This document shows positions 25,618 through 38,877 of a stretch of DNA of 64,000 nt, piece by piece. A program made the translations under genes and the position numbers. The notes beneath the pieces were generated by a model. The model was not told the DNA's origin, made no database searches, and saw only the letters and a list, made by a program, of their open reading frames with translations. The DNA is taken from NCBI GenBank assembly GCA_964019155.1, contig OZ025241.1, forward strand, positions 28,261,059 to 28,325,058. The letters run 5' to 3'. The DNA comes from Osedax fenrisi (Eukaryota > Annelida > Polychaeta > Sabellida > Siboglinidae). The first letter of the stretch is position 1. Each line of letters starts with the position of its first letter.

Positions 25618-26676
25618 GTCAATGTATATTATTATTAAATTGTTATCGAATTACTATTATCTTATTATTATTTTCTTCGCGCACGAGCGAAGGGGTCTAC
25701 ATGACCCTATTTTAGTGCTTAATAAACCGAATATCATCACCATACAGCGTGATATACTGTACCATGTGATAAGGGTATATACCCCGTTAGTTAATTAACG
25801 CATAGATTACCCAGTTGTATATCCCACGGGAGTACCGGGTGTTGTTATATCTCATTACGTCACGTGATACACTTGTTACGTGCTTAATTATATAGAGCGT
25901 ACCTTCGATATAACGAAACCTTTCATTTAATGACATAATTAAATTGAATGAATCTTACAATACATTAGTAGTAACTTGTAAAATAATATAAGTAAAATAT
26001 ATTATTTATAAATATATATATATATATATATATATTTATAAATATATGTGTGTATATATGTGTGTGTGTATATACTATAACGTATACATTAATTACAGCA
26101 ATATAATTATACTACAAAATACATCGTATACGATTATATTAATATATTGTGTTTAATATATTGTGATATATCACGATATATTTAATAATGAAAAAATATT
26201 ATAATTTCTATTTAAATAACATATTTAATTTCTACCAAGAGCAGGTTAGTATATCGATAAGTTCAATAGAACTGCTATACCATACCTGGGTTTTTGATCT
26301 CGGTCATAAACTGAATCTGATATTATTATTATTATATAATATCGTAATGAATGTTGATTACGTACCTATATAGAATATTCTTTATAGAATGTATAATAAA
26401 TTGTTGTTATTGAGGTGTTGCTATAACGCCAGTAACATATAAATAAACCTCAATATTTCATACATAAACTTCGTATACGAATACAAAGATATGTTCTAAA
26501 TGACGATATTTCCTTATATATATATTTTATATATATATATATATACATCAATGTTAATGGTGTCGTATTTCCATCAATAGAGATACCGTATAAAGCACAT
26601 ACACATCGATTCACTGCTATTTTCAAAAACACATTTATACACATACATATATGTATACATATGCAAGCGCAATCAC

Positions 26677-26722
<46 letters not shown>

Positions 26723-27900
26723 TATAGTATATATACTATAGTATACTATAGTATACTTAATCGTATAACTTCACGTATTTACATACACTATATTGAAATA
26801 TACATGTGTGTGTGTGTGTGTGTGTGTGCTATACCACCGAAGCTATACCACGTGATGACGATGAACCACTCCACACACCGAAGTGCGGTATTCGCACACG
26901 TGTGCACGCGTTAATCAGCTCTTTTTACTATAACAATACATATTCACCACGTGACGGATAACCCATTGTTTACCACGTGATCGTAATGATATCGCACCGT
27001 GGTGCGTACAAGTAAACAAAGCTCGTGTTGTATGGCCGAATGTTACGTCATCTTATGTAACACAGTTAATTAGCGTAGATATGACTTCGTGAAGAACCAG
27101 TAATGTGGGTTCTTTGAAGAACCGCATTTGTGGCAGAATAAATAACCCGGATTGGTTCTTCAAAGTACCATCTCTTTTAAGAGTGTATACTGTACAGTGT
27201 AAAGTGTACACTGTACAGTGTTCGTAGGGAGAGAGCCACATATTTAAAACTAAATGATATTACGCAATATTTAAGATTATGTATGTACTATGTATGTATA
27301 ATCGAAATATAAAATATATAGTTTCCCCGTCGATGTAAAGAATCTTACATAGATGCTGTTCTAGAGGTTAAGTGAATCTATATATAAAGTATATTTCATA
27401 AATAAATACATTGATCTTACCTTCGTTAGGAAAAAATTCTAGAAATACATCTATTACATCAAATATATACTCCTATTAAAGAGACCCTAGTTTTAATTTA
27501 GAAAAAACACCGATATTATACATAATTATTTATCAATTATAATCAATTGTCGTTATTTATATATTTTAATTGTCATTAATATATGTGTTAAATGTGAAAT
27601 AAAATATAGGTATTAATTTATTTGTCGGTTGAAGTTTTATTTAAAAAATATTTAAATGTTATTACATATTTTTCTCATAAATTTAGTTATTTATAATTAT
27701 ATTTTCAGAAATATCTTAAACATTTAATATTATATAATTGTATACACATATACACATGTGTATTGCGTTAAATAATATACTTTATTATATATTTTTCTAC
27801 GGAAAACAAATTACAGATATTATTAGAAATTATATTTAACTTAAAATATAAACTTATTATCATATATAGAATACTATACACGCATACACGCATGATTATC

Positions 27901-28040
<140 letters not shown>

Positions 28041-29090
28041 AAATACGATGATAGATAAATATGTTATTTACTCATTAATAATGTATAGTATTAAGTATTA
28101 GTAAACAATAAACACATACCTACGTATGTACACCGTGTGTACTACACACACATGCACACATACGTACACACCTACCTATGTATATTTTTACATATACATT
28201 AATATAATATATCACGTGTTCACTTAGTATAAATTAAATATTGTACTTATGATTCATTAGTTATGATTCATTAGTTATGATTCATTATTTACTGTATACA
28301 TTTACTATAGTATAGATATATCACTTACCTTCGTATATATGCATCATGTATGTGCTTATGTGTGTGTATGTGAGTGTGTGTATGTGTGTGAAAGTGTGTG
28401 TATGTGTGTGTGGGGGAACCACATTGTGGGTATATATATATATACTATAATATAATATACCATAAATATTTATACGACATATGCTATAAATACACACCGA
28501 CACAATCGCGTATAAATATAGGTACTACATATGTACTAATAGTATACGAGGCATAATAATTACGCAATATTAATAATTAAGTAATAATTAAATGTACAAT
28601 TAAGTAATATATATATATATATATATAATTATATATTACAATTACATAGTGTTACTGATTACTGGGAAAATGATCCCGATTGGTATGTATTATAATATAG
28701 TTAAATACATTAAATACATTAAATACATTAAATATATTATATATGATAATAATGTAAATATTCATGTAGAAGTAATGTCAATAAATGTTCAAATAGTGTA
28801 TATACGTATACAAATAATGACTATAAATGTATAAATATTAGATATGATTTTGAAATTAACATTAATTAAAGTAATCAAATTAGTAATGTATAACATAGAT
28901 TAATAGATAGATAATGACATAATTCTACGTAATAGATACTTTTCTAAACACAATCTGTAACCATATTATAACTATAGTTAAGTGCGAAAATGTAGCCATA
29001 TGCTATAGGTAGGTTTGCCTATAGGTATGGGGTGATTATTACGGTGAACTACTTCACTATAGTGTTAATAACTCCATGCAGGTATACCTA

Positions 29091-29267
29091 TAGGGGAGCT
29101 GGAACGATGGTGTGTATGTAGGCCCCTCATTGTAGGGGGGACAAATCAATCAAAATAAATGTTGTGGTAAAAGTGGGGGGGGGGGACCAATACATAGGAG
29201 GTCCCCTTAGCTTTTAAAATGGGAGGGGGGAAATATACCCCCGTCCCCCCCAATTGCAGCGCCCCTA
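29091..29267 (+). mobile_element. TAGGGGCGCTG MITE, copy 2
   Basis: Ends are TAGGGGAGCTGGAACG and TTGCAGCGCCCCTA. The interior contains AATCAATCAAAATAAATG, a G10 run and CCAATACATAGGAGGTCC in the family order. Flanking 8-mers TATACCTA and CCTTCATG do not match, so the target duplication is lost or the ends have been rearranged. Confidence 0.8.
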
Positions 29268-30390
29268 CCTTCATGATGTCACTGTACATCGTCACTAGTA
29301 TCTCTTCACCACATCGATACATTAATAAGGGGCCATATTAAGTAGTACCCTTACTATAGTTTATACACTCACGAACATAAGCTAGTAATTTGTGATACAA
29401 AGCTAGTCATTAGTTGATTGGTCTAAAACGACTAGGTATAAAAGAGATGACCGGCTAAGCTGGTGTTTATATCGTATGCAAAGCTGGTCATTACATGAGG
29501 GTTTTACTAGGTTTATTGACATATAAATATGGCAATATGACAATATGATATATATAAATATAACAATATGACATATAAACATATATATATAAATAACCGC
29601 AGTCAACTTAACTATAATTATAGTGATGACTCACCAACTATAGATCGCGTACATATTGTATTCCCTTAGTCCTGTTTCTTTTGTATTCTTTTGATACAGC
29701 GAACTATACCTCTATAGTGTACATTGTATATTATACATTATGTATACATCGTACATATGTTATAATAATACCTACATCTACACGTTGCGATACCAGCATG
29801 ATGTGTAGAAATATCCACACTTACCCAGACTTCCATATCATATCATAACAGGCATATATATGTATGAACATTCCGGTTTAAATTTGTAACTTCGGATTAT
29901 CAATACTTCTCAAGATGAAAGGTAGCTATGCAGTGTAGTGGTGTATTATATAATCGTATTATATAATACAGTGTATTGTTATATCACGCTATTGTATTTC
30001 TAGTTATTAGGCAATTGTATGCAATAGTCAATTGGCTGACCACTTATATATTGACATTTATTTAGATTCTGATATCATTACAGTATTATTATAGGCTACA
30101 CTATTGTTATACGTAAGTGGTCAATTTACATTTATATTATATAATATAGTTCATATATATGAACTATATTTAATATAATATAAGAATAAATACATATAAT
30201 ATATAACAAACAGTTTCAACTTTATTAAAGTTAATCTAAACATATAACTCCATATATTTTGGACGCACTTAAAGTCCATCGTTTTCTGAGTCAATAAACC
30301 TTTCTATTATCAATATACACAACAGTATATACACATCAGTAAACCCGATATCAACATCCGTTTATACACGTGTTTATCATACCCTGCAGG

Positions 30391-30857
30391 CAGGGCCGGC
30401 TTAAGCATACTATGGGCCCCGGGCAACAAAAAAACGTATGGGCCCCATACGAATTTCATAACATATTAAATGGGCCATTCTAGAAATAACAAATATCTAT
30501 AATACTACAATTTATTTATATATATATATATTATTATACCTATTATTATTCTATCAAATTATGTACAAATATTTATAATCTTTAACAATTTTTGTTTTTC
30601 ATATATATTTACATGTATCGTTTGAAGGAGACCCACTTTAAGATGCATCTAATATATATAGATGGGGTCTCCTTCACGCTATGGGTGTAAATAGATATTA
30701 CGATACCCACTTAAAATCATTGCAATGTAATATTTTATAATTTACAAATTTAATTTTAAGTTTAGAGAAGCTTAAGCTTAAAGAATTCTCCATCAAGTTT
30801 AATTATTTACCATTAAATATATTAGGATGAAAATGTCTACAATTGGATATATCTAGC

Positions 30858-30915
<58 letters not shown>

Positions 30916-32011
30916 TTTGTATAGTCCATTCCTTTGAGGTGTGTATCAATATGATATGATATATGTTTAATACTAAATTATCTTATCTAAATTACCTATA
31001 TACTAATCATCTTAATTTAATAAATACCTTGACTCTATTAATGTAATTTACGTAATATGTTAACATATTATTTAACATATATAATATCAGATATAAATTA
31101 TGTAATATTGGGAAATCCACAAGATACTGCTCTAATAAAATCTGTTTGTGATGACCATATTATATTCGATAATGATTTTAATAAAACATATTATATTCTT
31201 CTTTAATAATATTTAATTATATTCTTCTTTTTTAAATATAGATGTTAATATATTCTTTATTTAGTTTGGATAAATAAATTCTATTTATTTGGGATGAAAG
31301 CAAACAATATTGCTACAATTGTCGAAGATTCAACGGAATTTTTCCCAACCAGATTTAAGGAATGTACAGCGCAGATATGGGGATCCATATTGACAATGGA
31401 CTATGGTATATAATGATATCTTTCATTTTCAGAAATCATAGTTAAAATATATCTTAATATATATCTCATATTTAATTTTAATATAAAGAAGTATACTTTA
31501 TTTTCGTAAACTAATTATAGAAATATAAATTGTTAAGATTGAATTATGGTTAATATTCCCTTAAATTGGGTAAAAAAGGTTAATAAGTTTATCATTTATC
31601 ATTTTCTAGTTTAACAAACAATTATTTATCAATCCGTTTCATACTATTTTATCTGACAAACAGAGATGTGTGATATGATCTATGGTTATCACTATTAGCA
31701 TATGCTCCAAAATCTTCATGTACCTGCAGGTGCACAAACAAACATGTTTCCACCATAGCTTCGTGTAAATTTAGAAATTTTTGTAAAATTCACTTTTCAA
31801 ATCGATCTAAATGACTCATATTTAATTTATTTATTATATTATTTTTATTTATTTAATTATAATTAATAATATATAAGAAAAATACAGTTAAGACAATTTT
31901 TTTTTAGATAAATAGTAAAAAAAATTTCTCAAATAATTCATGGGCCCCCCAAAATGTGGGGCCCCGGGCAATTGCCCGGTTTGCCCCCCCCCCCCCCTTA
32001 AGCCGGCCCTG
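30391..32011. mobile_element. hAT element, perfect CCTGCAGG TSD
   Basis: Both ends read CAGGGCCGGCTTAAG (right end inverted), followed inward by GGGCCCCGGGCAA-type sequence on both sides. The 8-bp CCTGCAGG occurs immediately outside each end (30383-30390 and 32012-32019), a clear target duplication. This end type is well known among hAT elements with TTF-type zinc fingers. The interior (1.6 kb) is AT-rich with (TA)n and a zinc-finger relic at 31278-31350; the catalytic core is not visible. It lies in GPCR intron 1, about 1.5 kb from exon 1. Confidence 0.9.
31278..31350 (+). pseudogene. TTF-type zinc finger relic of hAT transposase
   Basis: One frame reads WDESKQYCYNCRRFNGIF, resembling the W..YS..KD..YC..CRLF core of the TTF-type zinc finger found at the N-terminus of many hAT transposases (two Cys spaced CxxC, then R-x-F). 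Upstream and downstream frames are broken by stops. Only about 25 residues can be recognised, so the assignment leans on its place inside a hAT element with matching ends. Confidence 0.55.
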
Positions 32012-32962
32012 CCTGCAGGGTGAACTCGGTAATCAGTTTATTATTAATGATGTAGTGGTATTAATTATAGATTATATGTTATATTAGGTAATAGGTTATC
32101 ACCTATATATAATCTAGGTTAAACTACAGTTTTAATGTAGCCCATGGTACATTATAATTGTGTCCATATTCTCCGAATAGTAATAAGTCCGCATGATGAA
32201 ACTCACGTATGAACGCACGAATAACATGTTATTCTATATTTGTGATGTTTTTATAGTAGTCGGAATAATCGAATGATTTTTCTATACGAATTTGTTTGCT
32301 CTGTTGTTTTCTTTAATGTGGTATTTGCATTTAAATGGCAATATATTACGTGTGGATGTGTATTACATAATAATGCAATTAATATTTATATAATTAAAAT
32401 AAGTTTATTTTTAATTTTCGCAAGATCCAACAATCATAAATGACGCAACATTCTATAGTATTAAATGCTATTAATATATTAGTGGGTATACTATACAGTT
32501 GGTATAATATACTATACACACTAAAATGTTAATTACGTAATATATATGTACCTATTTTTATAATTTATCTCGCAAATATAATGACAGTATATATACTATA
32601 TATATACACTATATTATACTCACATATGACCATTTAATAATATCTGATATAATTGGATATATATATATATATATACTATGTATAATATACATTGTATATA
32701 CAATGGGTATACTATGTATAATATACATTGTATATACAAGTGTATATGCTATGTATAATATACATTGTATATACAAGTTATAGGTACATGCATTCCTACA
32801 ATACATGCATTCACATAATGTATTGCGTAACGAAATGCCCTTGACATGTCACGAGTGTCTATCATTGCGTCACACGTGAATATATAATATATATATATAA
32901 TATATATATATAATATATATATATAATATATATATATAATATATAATATATAATATTTATTT

Positions 32963-33120
32963 ATTGAATCACACATATAATAATAGCGGATAAAAATGGA
33001 CCCCTCAATAAGTCATAGACTTGTACATTTTATAAATAACTGCGAGGAGCTCCGGACAATACAGTAGTAACATTTTTGTTCTTGTGTTTTGATTTATCGT
33101 TTATTAAATTCTTGATAAAC
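32963..33120 (-). repeat. (ATT)n-tailed repeat, copy 1
   Basis: It shares with 41846-42000 and 46478-46585 the words GAATCACACATATAATAAT, AGCGGATA.AAATG.ACCCCTC, TATAAATAACTGCGAGG and GGACAATACA. The simple-sequence tail is on the low-coordinate side (TATTTATTTATTG), implying minus orientation. It looks like the 3' end of a LINE or a SINE; no coding part is attached. Confidence 0.6.
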
Positions 33121-33174
33121 ACAAGAGAAAAACAAGAACTACCTGGAGTCGAGGTTAGATATATGATATGGTGT

Positions 33175-33375
33175 GATAGTTGTGTGTCCGACTTTAGTTT
33201 CCGAAGTTACTATACGATATTCTAAAGCAGTGTTCACAATTACAGCTCATAGTTAATAGTATATATACTATAGTATATACTTCTGGTATGTAGTATATAC
33301 TATATACTATATACTTATAATTATATATCTATGACATACTTCCAAAGATGGTTTACTATACTCTAATTAGTATGT

Positions 33376-33390
<15 letters not shown>
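33175..33390 (+). repeat. Duplicated segment, copy 1 (exon 1 flank)
   Basis: It starts TTGTGTGTCCGACTTTAGTT and runs through TCCGAAGTTACTATACGATA to CTCTAATTAGTATGTATACA. The same order of blocks, with scattered substitutions and one insertion (a TTCGTAATGTTACGAA palindrome), occurs at 34858-35078. Both copies are in direct orientation and GPCR exon 1 lies between them. Confidence 0.75.
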
Positions 33391-33418
<28 letters not shown>

Positions 33419-33491
33419 CATATAATATTATGTAATATGGTTATACATATACGGCATCTGATATTAAACTATTACGTAATAGTGTACTTAC

Positions 33492-33625
33492 AATAGAATA
33501 TATAGATCGGTAGAAATGTCCTCCTCGGTAACTTGCGCCAGGCTAAAGTTCATGAAATCGCTTCCGTTCGAGGTCGCCCCGGACCACGTGTATACGTCCA
33601 ACGACTGGACGGTGGTCAAGTCCAT
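33492..33625 (-). CDS. GPCR gene exon 1 (extracellular N-terminus)
   Basis: It encodes 44 residues plus two bases of a Leu codon: MDLTTVQSLDVYTWSGATSN, then GSDFMNFSLAQVTEEDISTD, then LYIL. Sequons NGS and NFS suggest glycosylation of an extracellular tail; there is no signal peptide, as is usual for class A receptors. I chose ATG at 33625. The frame stays open some 60 bp upstream without another ATG. The donor is CTATT then GTAAGT, a perfect consensus extension, and the leftover TT joins exon 2's A exactly. GC content is far above that of the flanking introns. It is assigned to the GPCR by phase and by a distance of 15 kb across a repeat-filled intron, so the link is inferred. Confidence 0.75.
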
Positions 33626-33949
33626 CGCAGTGTAGATAACAATGGACGGAGACAATGGAGAGAGAGACAATAGATCTATCCGTCGACGGATAAAATGAAG
33701 ATATACTAGATAATTAATATCACTTATACCGTCTCCTTTAGATGCGTGTTATAGTGTATAGTATACACCGTATACCGTACTATACGTATACTATACTACG
33801 TATACTGTACTTCTTATTCGCTACGACCGTGTTAGACCGGTAACTATGTTTCAATACCGCGCGATCTCGTAATATAACGCCAATTCACGTGATGTCACGT
33901 TATTTAACATAATTTAACGTTAACCGAATAAATGAATTAATTATTTTAG

Positions 33950-34031
33950 GAGACCTCGCATACTAAATGCGGGAGTTTCAATGGTGTCAACCTCTGTCCG
34001 ATACTGTGGTGATTATAGGGCACGCATGCAG
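33950..34031 (+). other. Exon-like segment with consensus donor
   Basis: AATTATTTTAG precedes an 82-bp segment that ends GCATGCAG followed by GTAAGT, a perfect plus-strand 5' splice site. One frame is open across it (RPRILNAGVSMVSTSVRYCG then DYRARMQ), entering with one base and leaving in phase 0. The minus strand also has an open splice-bounded reading (AG|TATCGG ... CGAG|GTCTCC). No neighbouring partner exon was recognised on either strand. It could belong to a divergent transcript or to the 5' end of the GPCR. Confidence 0.3.
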
Positions 34032-34351
34032 GTAAGTTAGCCGTGAATCATAAACAATCACTGTAATATATGCAGCCGTAATGCTATATCATGTTTTTTT
34101 ATTTTTATTTATATTTAAGTGATAATTTCTTAGGTCTATAAATAAATTAATCACTGAATCTGCAAATCTATAAATATACTTTATAGTTTTTTATTTTATA
34201 TATATATATATAGTACACTGTTGATCAAATATACCTTATCTAGTATAAACATAGATACATTAATTAATAGTTTTAATTTAATCCATGGGATAAACAATAA
34301 ATCTCCAACCAATAGGTATATTTTTAGATGTGTATATATGTAACTATTTGA

Positions 34352-34390
<39 letters not shown>

Positions 34391-34654
34391 TGGTAAATAT
34401 CATTATTATGTTGACAAGATATACCTATAATTAAACTTAGACATACTAATATCAGTTTAAGTAACAATGGTAATTGACACGTCAGCGATACAATACAGTG
34501 CTAATACTCTATAGAGTAACGGAGACTGCCTACAGTACGCGTTGCAATACTATAGTATAGGTACACTTATAACATACATAATACCGCAACTAGTGATGTA
34601 ACGAGGCGGTAATCCGTCACGTGACGTAACACTTACGTTACATCATCACCGCTA

Positions 34655-35220
34655 TGACGTCATCGCTAGGCTGACAACATCCCGTACGACACTTCGAATG
34701 GAGTTCAGATCGTATTCACACCCTTAGTCAAATGTATCGGTCGGAGTTATCTGAACTTCTGACGGGTGAACGGGTATTTTAGAACATGTTCTATAATATG
34801 CGATGTCGATCTGAAGTTGCGATGATATCGCGCGATATATCGCTATACTACTAACTAGAGTTGTGTGTCCGACTTTAGTTTCCGAAGTTCCGATACGATA
34901 TGTTAAAGCGGTGTTCGGAATTACAGCTCATAGTTACTAGTATATACTATAGTAAATACTATATACTATATTCTTATAATTAGGCATATTCGTAATGTTA
35001 CGAATAATTGACAACGCGATCTATTACATACTTCCAACAATGGGTTAATATACTCTAATTAGTATGTATACATATACATACATGTTAATTATTGAATATA
35101 AATCATACAAATAATATTTCTCTATAATATAATACAAATATGTTTTAAGGGTTTTAAGTATTATTGTTTACGTTAAAATGCATTGTTTCTCTCTCGAATC
35201 GTTGACCTACCATGACGTCA
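34655..35220. promoter_or_regulatory. Two TGACGTCA palindromes upstream of GPCR exon 1
   Basis: TGACGTCA, the full cAMP-response (CREB/ATF) half-site palindrome, occurs at 34655-34662 and 35213-35220, 1.0 and 1.6 kb upstream of the GPCR start codon. CACGTGACG sits near the first. The region 34480-34760 is GC-richer than its surroundings. No TATA box or start site can be fixed. Regulatory function is an inference from motif and position only. Confidence 0.25.
34858..35078 (+). repeat. Duplicated segment, copy 2
   Basis: Direct-orientation partner of 33175-33390. It has the same TGTGTGTCCGACTTTAGTTT start and the same ATATACTCTAATTAGTATGT end, and carries an extra palindromic insertion around 34988-35015. 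Confidence 0.75.
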
Positions 35221-35430
35221 TCTAGTATAGGTAATCCATATCGAGGTAATCATTGGTATTGTGTATATAATGATGATGTATATGCGATAACGATGTACGC
35301 AGAAAGCAATATCGTTAGCGACGATAGTCCGAGGGGCGTATTATCGATTCGTCGAGATAACGCGAGATTCGTCGAGATACGGCGAGATACGTCGAGAGAA
35401 TCAGGCGTGATTTATCTATCGCTTACGTAA
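35212..35430 (+). other. Unidentified 72-codon frame with GTCGAGATA repeats
   Basis: An ATG-to-TAA frame starts MTSSSIGNPYRGNHWYCVYN and later repeats an Arg-rich word because the DNA carries degenerate copies of CGTCGAGATA (35352-35400). No family is recognised. There is no signal peptide or membrane segment. The ATG itself is inside a TGACGTCA palindrome. It could be a small exon, chance, or part of a repeat. Confidence 0.25.
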
Positions 35431-35617
35431 TTGATTACATAACGGGTTAATTAATAGTGCATGCTGCAACTTGGCATTGTTGTTTAGGCCACTGAGGGTT
35501 TAGGCCACTGAGAGATGTACACACATGTGATCGTATGTTGACAGTAACCAATCACGTGTTACCTATTCAATATAGTCTATAGAATATATATATAGAGAGT
35601 AATTCCTATTGCCCATT

Positions 35618-35650
<33 letters not shown>

Positions 35651-35933
35651 TATCTTAACATATATATCTTTATCGGCATTCTATAGAATGTTCATATATG
35701 ACTCGATTCTTCCGTTCGCCTCTATCATATATTACATATGTTAGCTAGTATCAGAATGCATCTCGTATCGTCCATAAGTCCATCAGTTGCTCGATAAAGG
35801 TTTCGAATATTTCCATGCGGTCTTCGTCAGTATTATTGATTCCAGAGGAGAATATTACTGACAATTTCACCAACTCATTTTATTTCTTCACCAGTATCAG
35901 AAGAATTTTAATCTTTTCTCACGTATTTGGCTA

Positions 35934-36839
35934 GGGTAAAGTACCGGAATACGGACAGTGACCGAATACGGACACTCTCGGTATCTCAGAAACCATAAAT
36001 CCTAAACAAAATATGAAATGAAAAAATATTCATAATTATATAAATATCCTAAATAAGTATTTTTTATTTTTTTATTATTAAAAATAGTGCTGATATATTC
36101 AATAAACTGATTGTGTTATTAGTTTTTAAATTTAGGAATAAAAATGTCAACTTAAAACCTTCTCAAGAATACATCGATATAAAACATAACAATATATTAT
36201 CAAAAACTAAATCATTCTAAACATTATATACATAATTGCTATATTTGTTATCAACTTTTAATTAAGTTATAGGCATACATCTATATGTCATATACGTCCC
36301 TAATACGGACATTCTAGATAATTTAATACGGACACCCTACAACCAATCAACGTGCCCTGCACGTCGTGCAGCGTGTGAACTATTATGATTTTCATAAAAA
36401 TCGCGTGCATTATAATATTAATACCACCATTGAAGCTAAATAAATTTTTATTTATTATTTAGATACTTAACTTGTATTATTAATTAATAAAATAATCAAA
36501 ATTAATAAATTAATTACTAATTAAATTATATTATTATTAAATTATTCATAAAATTAATTATAAATAATGTAATTGTAATTTATTTCATTGATTTAACAAT
36601 ACTATATAGTTTATCTAGCGGTATTATAACAGTATTATAACACAGGGTGTCGGTATGGGTACCGAATACGGACACCCCCGTTATCCATTATATAAAAAGA
36701 TTAAATAAAATTTAAAAATCACAATAATATTTATAATCATATAATATTAATAAATCGTTATTTTTGAATACAAATATTGAGTCATCAAATATTAAGACCA
36801 TTTATTATTAAAGTGTCCGTATTAGGTGTCCACTTTCCC
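35934..36839 (+). mobile_element. GGGTAAAGT/TACGGACAC MITE, full copy 1
   Basis: The left end, GGGTAAAGTACCGGAATACG, and right end (inverted GGGAAAGTGGACACCTAATA) are flanked by TA on both sides. GAATACGGACAC words occur in inverted pairs near both ends and in the middle (about 36300-36340, 36655-36680). The interior is AT-rich with no reading frame. A second full copy lies at 62903-63833 in the opposite orientation, and partial copies lie at 42479 and 45659. Confidence 0.8.
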
Positions 36840-37922
36840 TACTTATCATTGACATATTAGCATGTATATATTTATTCATCGTGTTATTCATCGACCTTAT
36901 TATCTAATTTTGAAGTTAGGGTACATTTGATTACGCGATATACGAGTACCGATTCCATAAATAAGTTACTTAATTATAAAAGTCTGACTTATAAGTCTAG
37001 TCACGAGGATAGCTTTCCAGATTAGACGTATTTCCGTTTGCTCTTATATTTTGTAATGGTGAAACCAACATGTATCTTATAATTCAGTTATTTTCTCACG
37101 ACTTCGAGACATTAATGTCGAATACAAATGACGCAATCGTATACGGTGTGCTATAGCACACAGCAATATTTGTGAAGAATGGGGTATCTATATCGGGTAA
37201 TTTAACTAGGAAACGCGTGTTTTGTTAGAGAGTCATGATTCCAATGTCAATAGGTTATATATATATATATATACCTTATATGCTTATAATACATCTCATA
37301 TTTCACGATTTATTGAATCAAACGCATTTGAAAAGTCTATAAACAAGAATGTAGCATGAATATTTTTTAATTTTACTCCTTCAATTATGAGGCGAATAGT
37401 TAGTACACTATAGTTGTCCTGACGTAGACCTATTCGTTCGGATGTTATACTTTTGTATCTTTAGAATGTGGTCGATTTCTGATATTATCATATTATACTA
37501 TTATATTAGTTAATATCATCATGTTATATATATATTAAAGGTTATTTATTTTAGGGTGATTCCACGATAGTCAGTTAACTGAACAATTGTGATGGCAAGA
37601 TTTTAAACTTTTGAGTCCTATAAGACTCCATATATGGGATTAATGTATTTATATCGTTGTCATATTTCGATGTCAATAGTTGTCACGGAAATGCAGTCAC
37701 TACTACACATAAAAGATAACATTATTATTATTTAGATCTTTTTTCCTAGCTGAAACTCGCTTTATTCTGAAAATATGAGTCGCCTTGCCAACTCCAAAAC
37801 TCTGTTTACGATAAACTAACATTTTTAGTATTATTATAAATATTAATATTATGCTATTTTTCTTTTGTTATTATTATAGCTATTACTCTTATTTACTTGT
37901 ATTCTAATTTCACATTATATAG

Positions 37923-37966
<44 letters not shown>

Positions 37967-37969
<3 letters not shown>

Positions 37970-38137
37970 GTTGGAGTGAAATTTGAAATAATTATGGCGA
38001 TATAGTTATGACTCGCGATAGTGATTTAACGTTATACGTGAATTAGTGACATTATGTATTCTCCACGTATAACGTTAAATCACTATCGCGAGTCATAACT
38101 ATATCGCCATAATTATTTCAAATTTCACTCCAACCTA
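37967..38137. mobile_element. Mariner-like hairpin MITE, perfect 72-bp arms
   Basis: The arms at 37969-38040 and 38064-38135 are exact reverse complements over 72 bp, with a 23-nt loop. The ends read TAGGTTGGAGTGAAATTTG, which resembles the TTAGGTTGG start of mariner termini, and TA sits at both edges inside (TA)n tracts. The perfect match implies a very recent insertion or ongoing homogenisation. Transcribed, it would fold into a hairpin of pre-miRNA size; known mariner MITEs of this style have given rise to microRNAs. Confidence 0.9.
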
Positions 38138-38138
38138 T

Positions 38139-38169
<31 letters not shown>

Positions 38170-38877
38170 CTATATATAGCCTATATACCTAAAGGTATTC
38201 AGTATACACGTGATAATTACCCACGATAATTAGTCACGTGCGTTATCTAACGGGCTTAGTAGTAGTACGGGTTATATTCCTTCCTGAAATGTGTTCCTAC
38301 CTCAACCATTATCAGATGAGCCGTATTAACGTTAACAAACATATAAGTTTACTTATTATTCTATATTGCCGTGATTATATGTATTACTGTAATGGAATAC
38401 GATATCGCATTAGTATTAGTATTATATATATATGATAATATGTTACCTAATTGGTTTAGGTAATATGTATCAACTTTCCTGAACTTCATACTTTAAGTTT
38501 CGAAAGTACATATATAAACTATTATTATATAGTTGTATATTTACTATACTCTATGTATGTTGTTTATGCTTTATTTCACTTATTGCATATATATATATAT
38601 ATATATATATTATGCATATTATATAAACTATATACATTATTGAATTGCACTATACACTTTATATAGAACAGGGATGTCCCTTGATTATGTAAATAGGATT
38701 CTATTGTTACCACGGGTGTAACCGTCATTAAAAATAGATTTAGAACTGCTATTACAGTGTTAAACATGCCATTATAATGTATGATGATAATGTATACATT
38801 AGTTATAATGTTAGGTAATGTTAGTATTGCGTAATATTACTGGTTTATATCGTATACGTTTCTGCTACCCCATAGGG

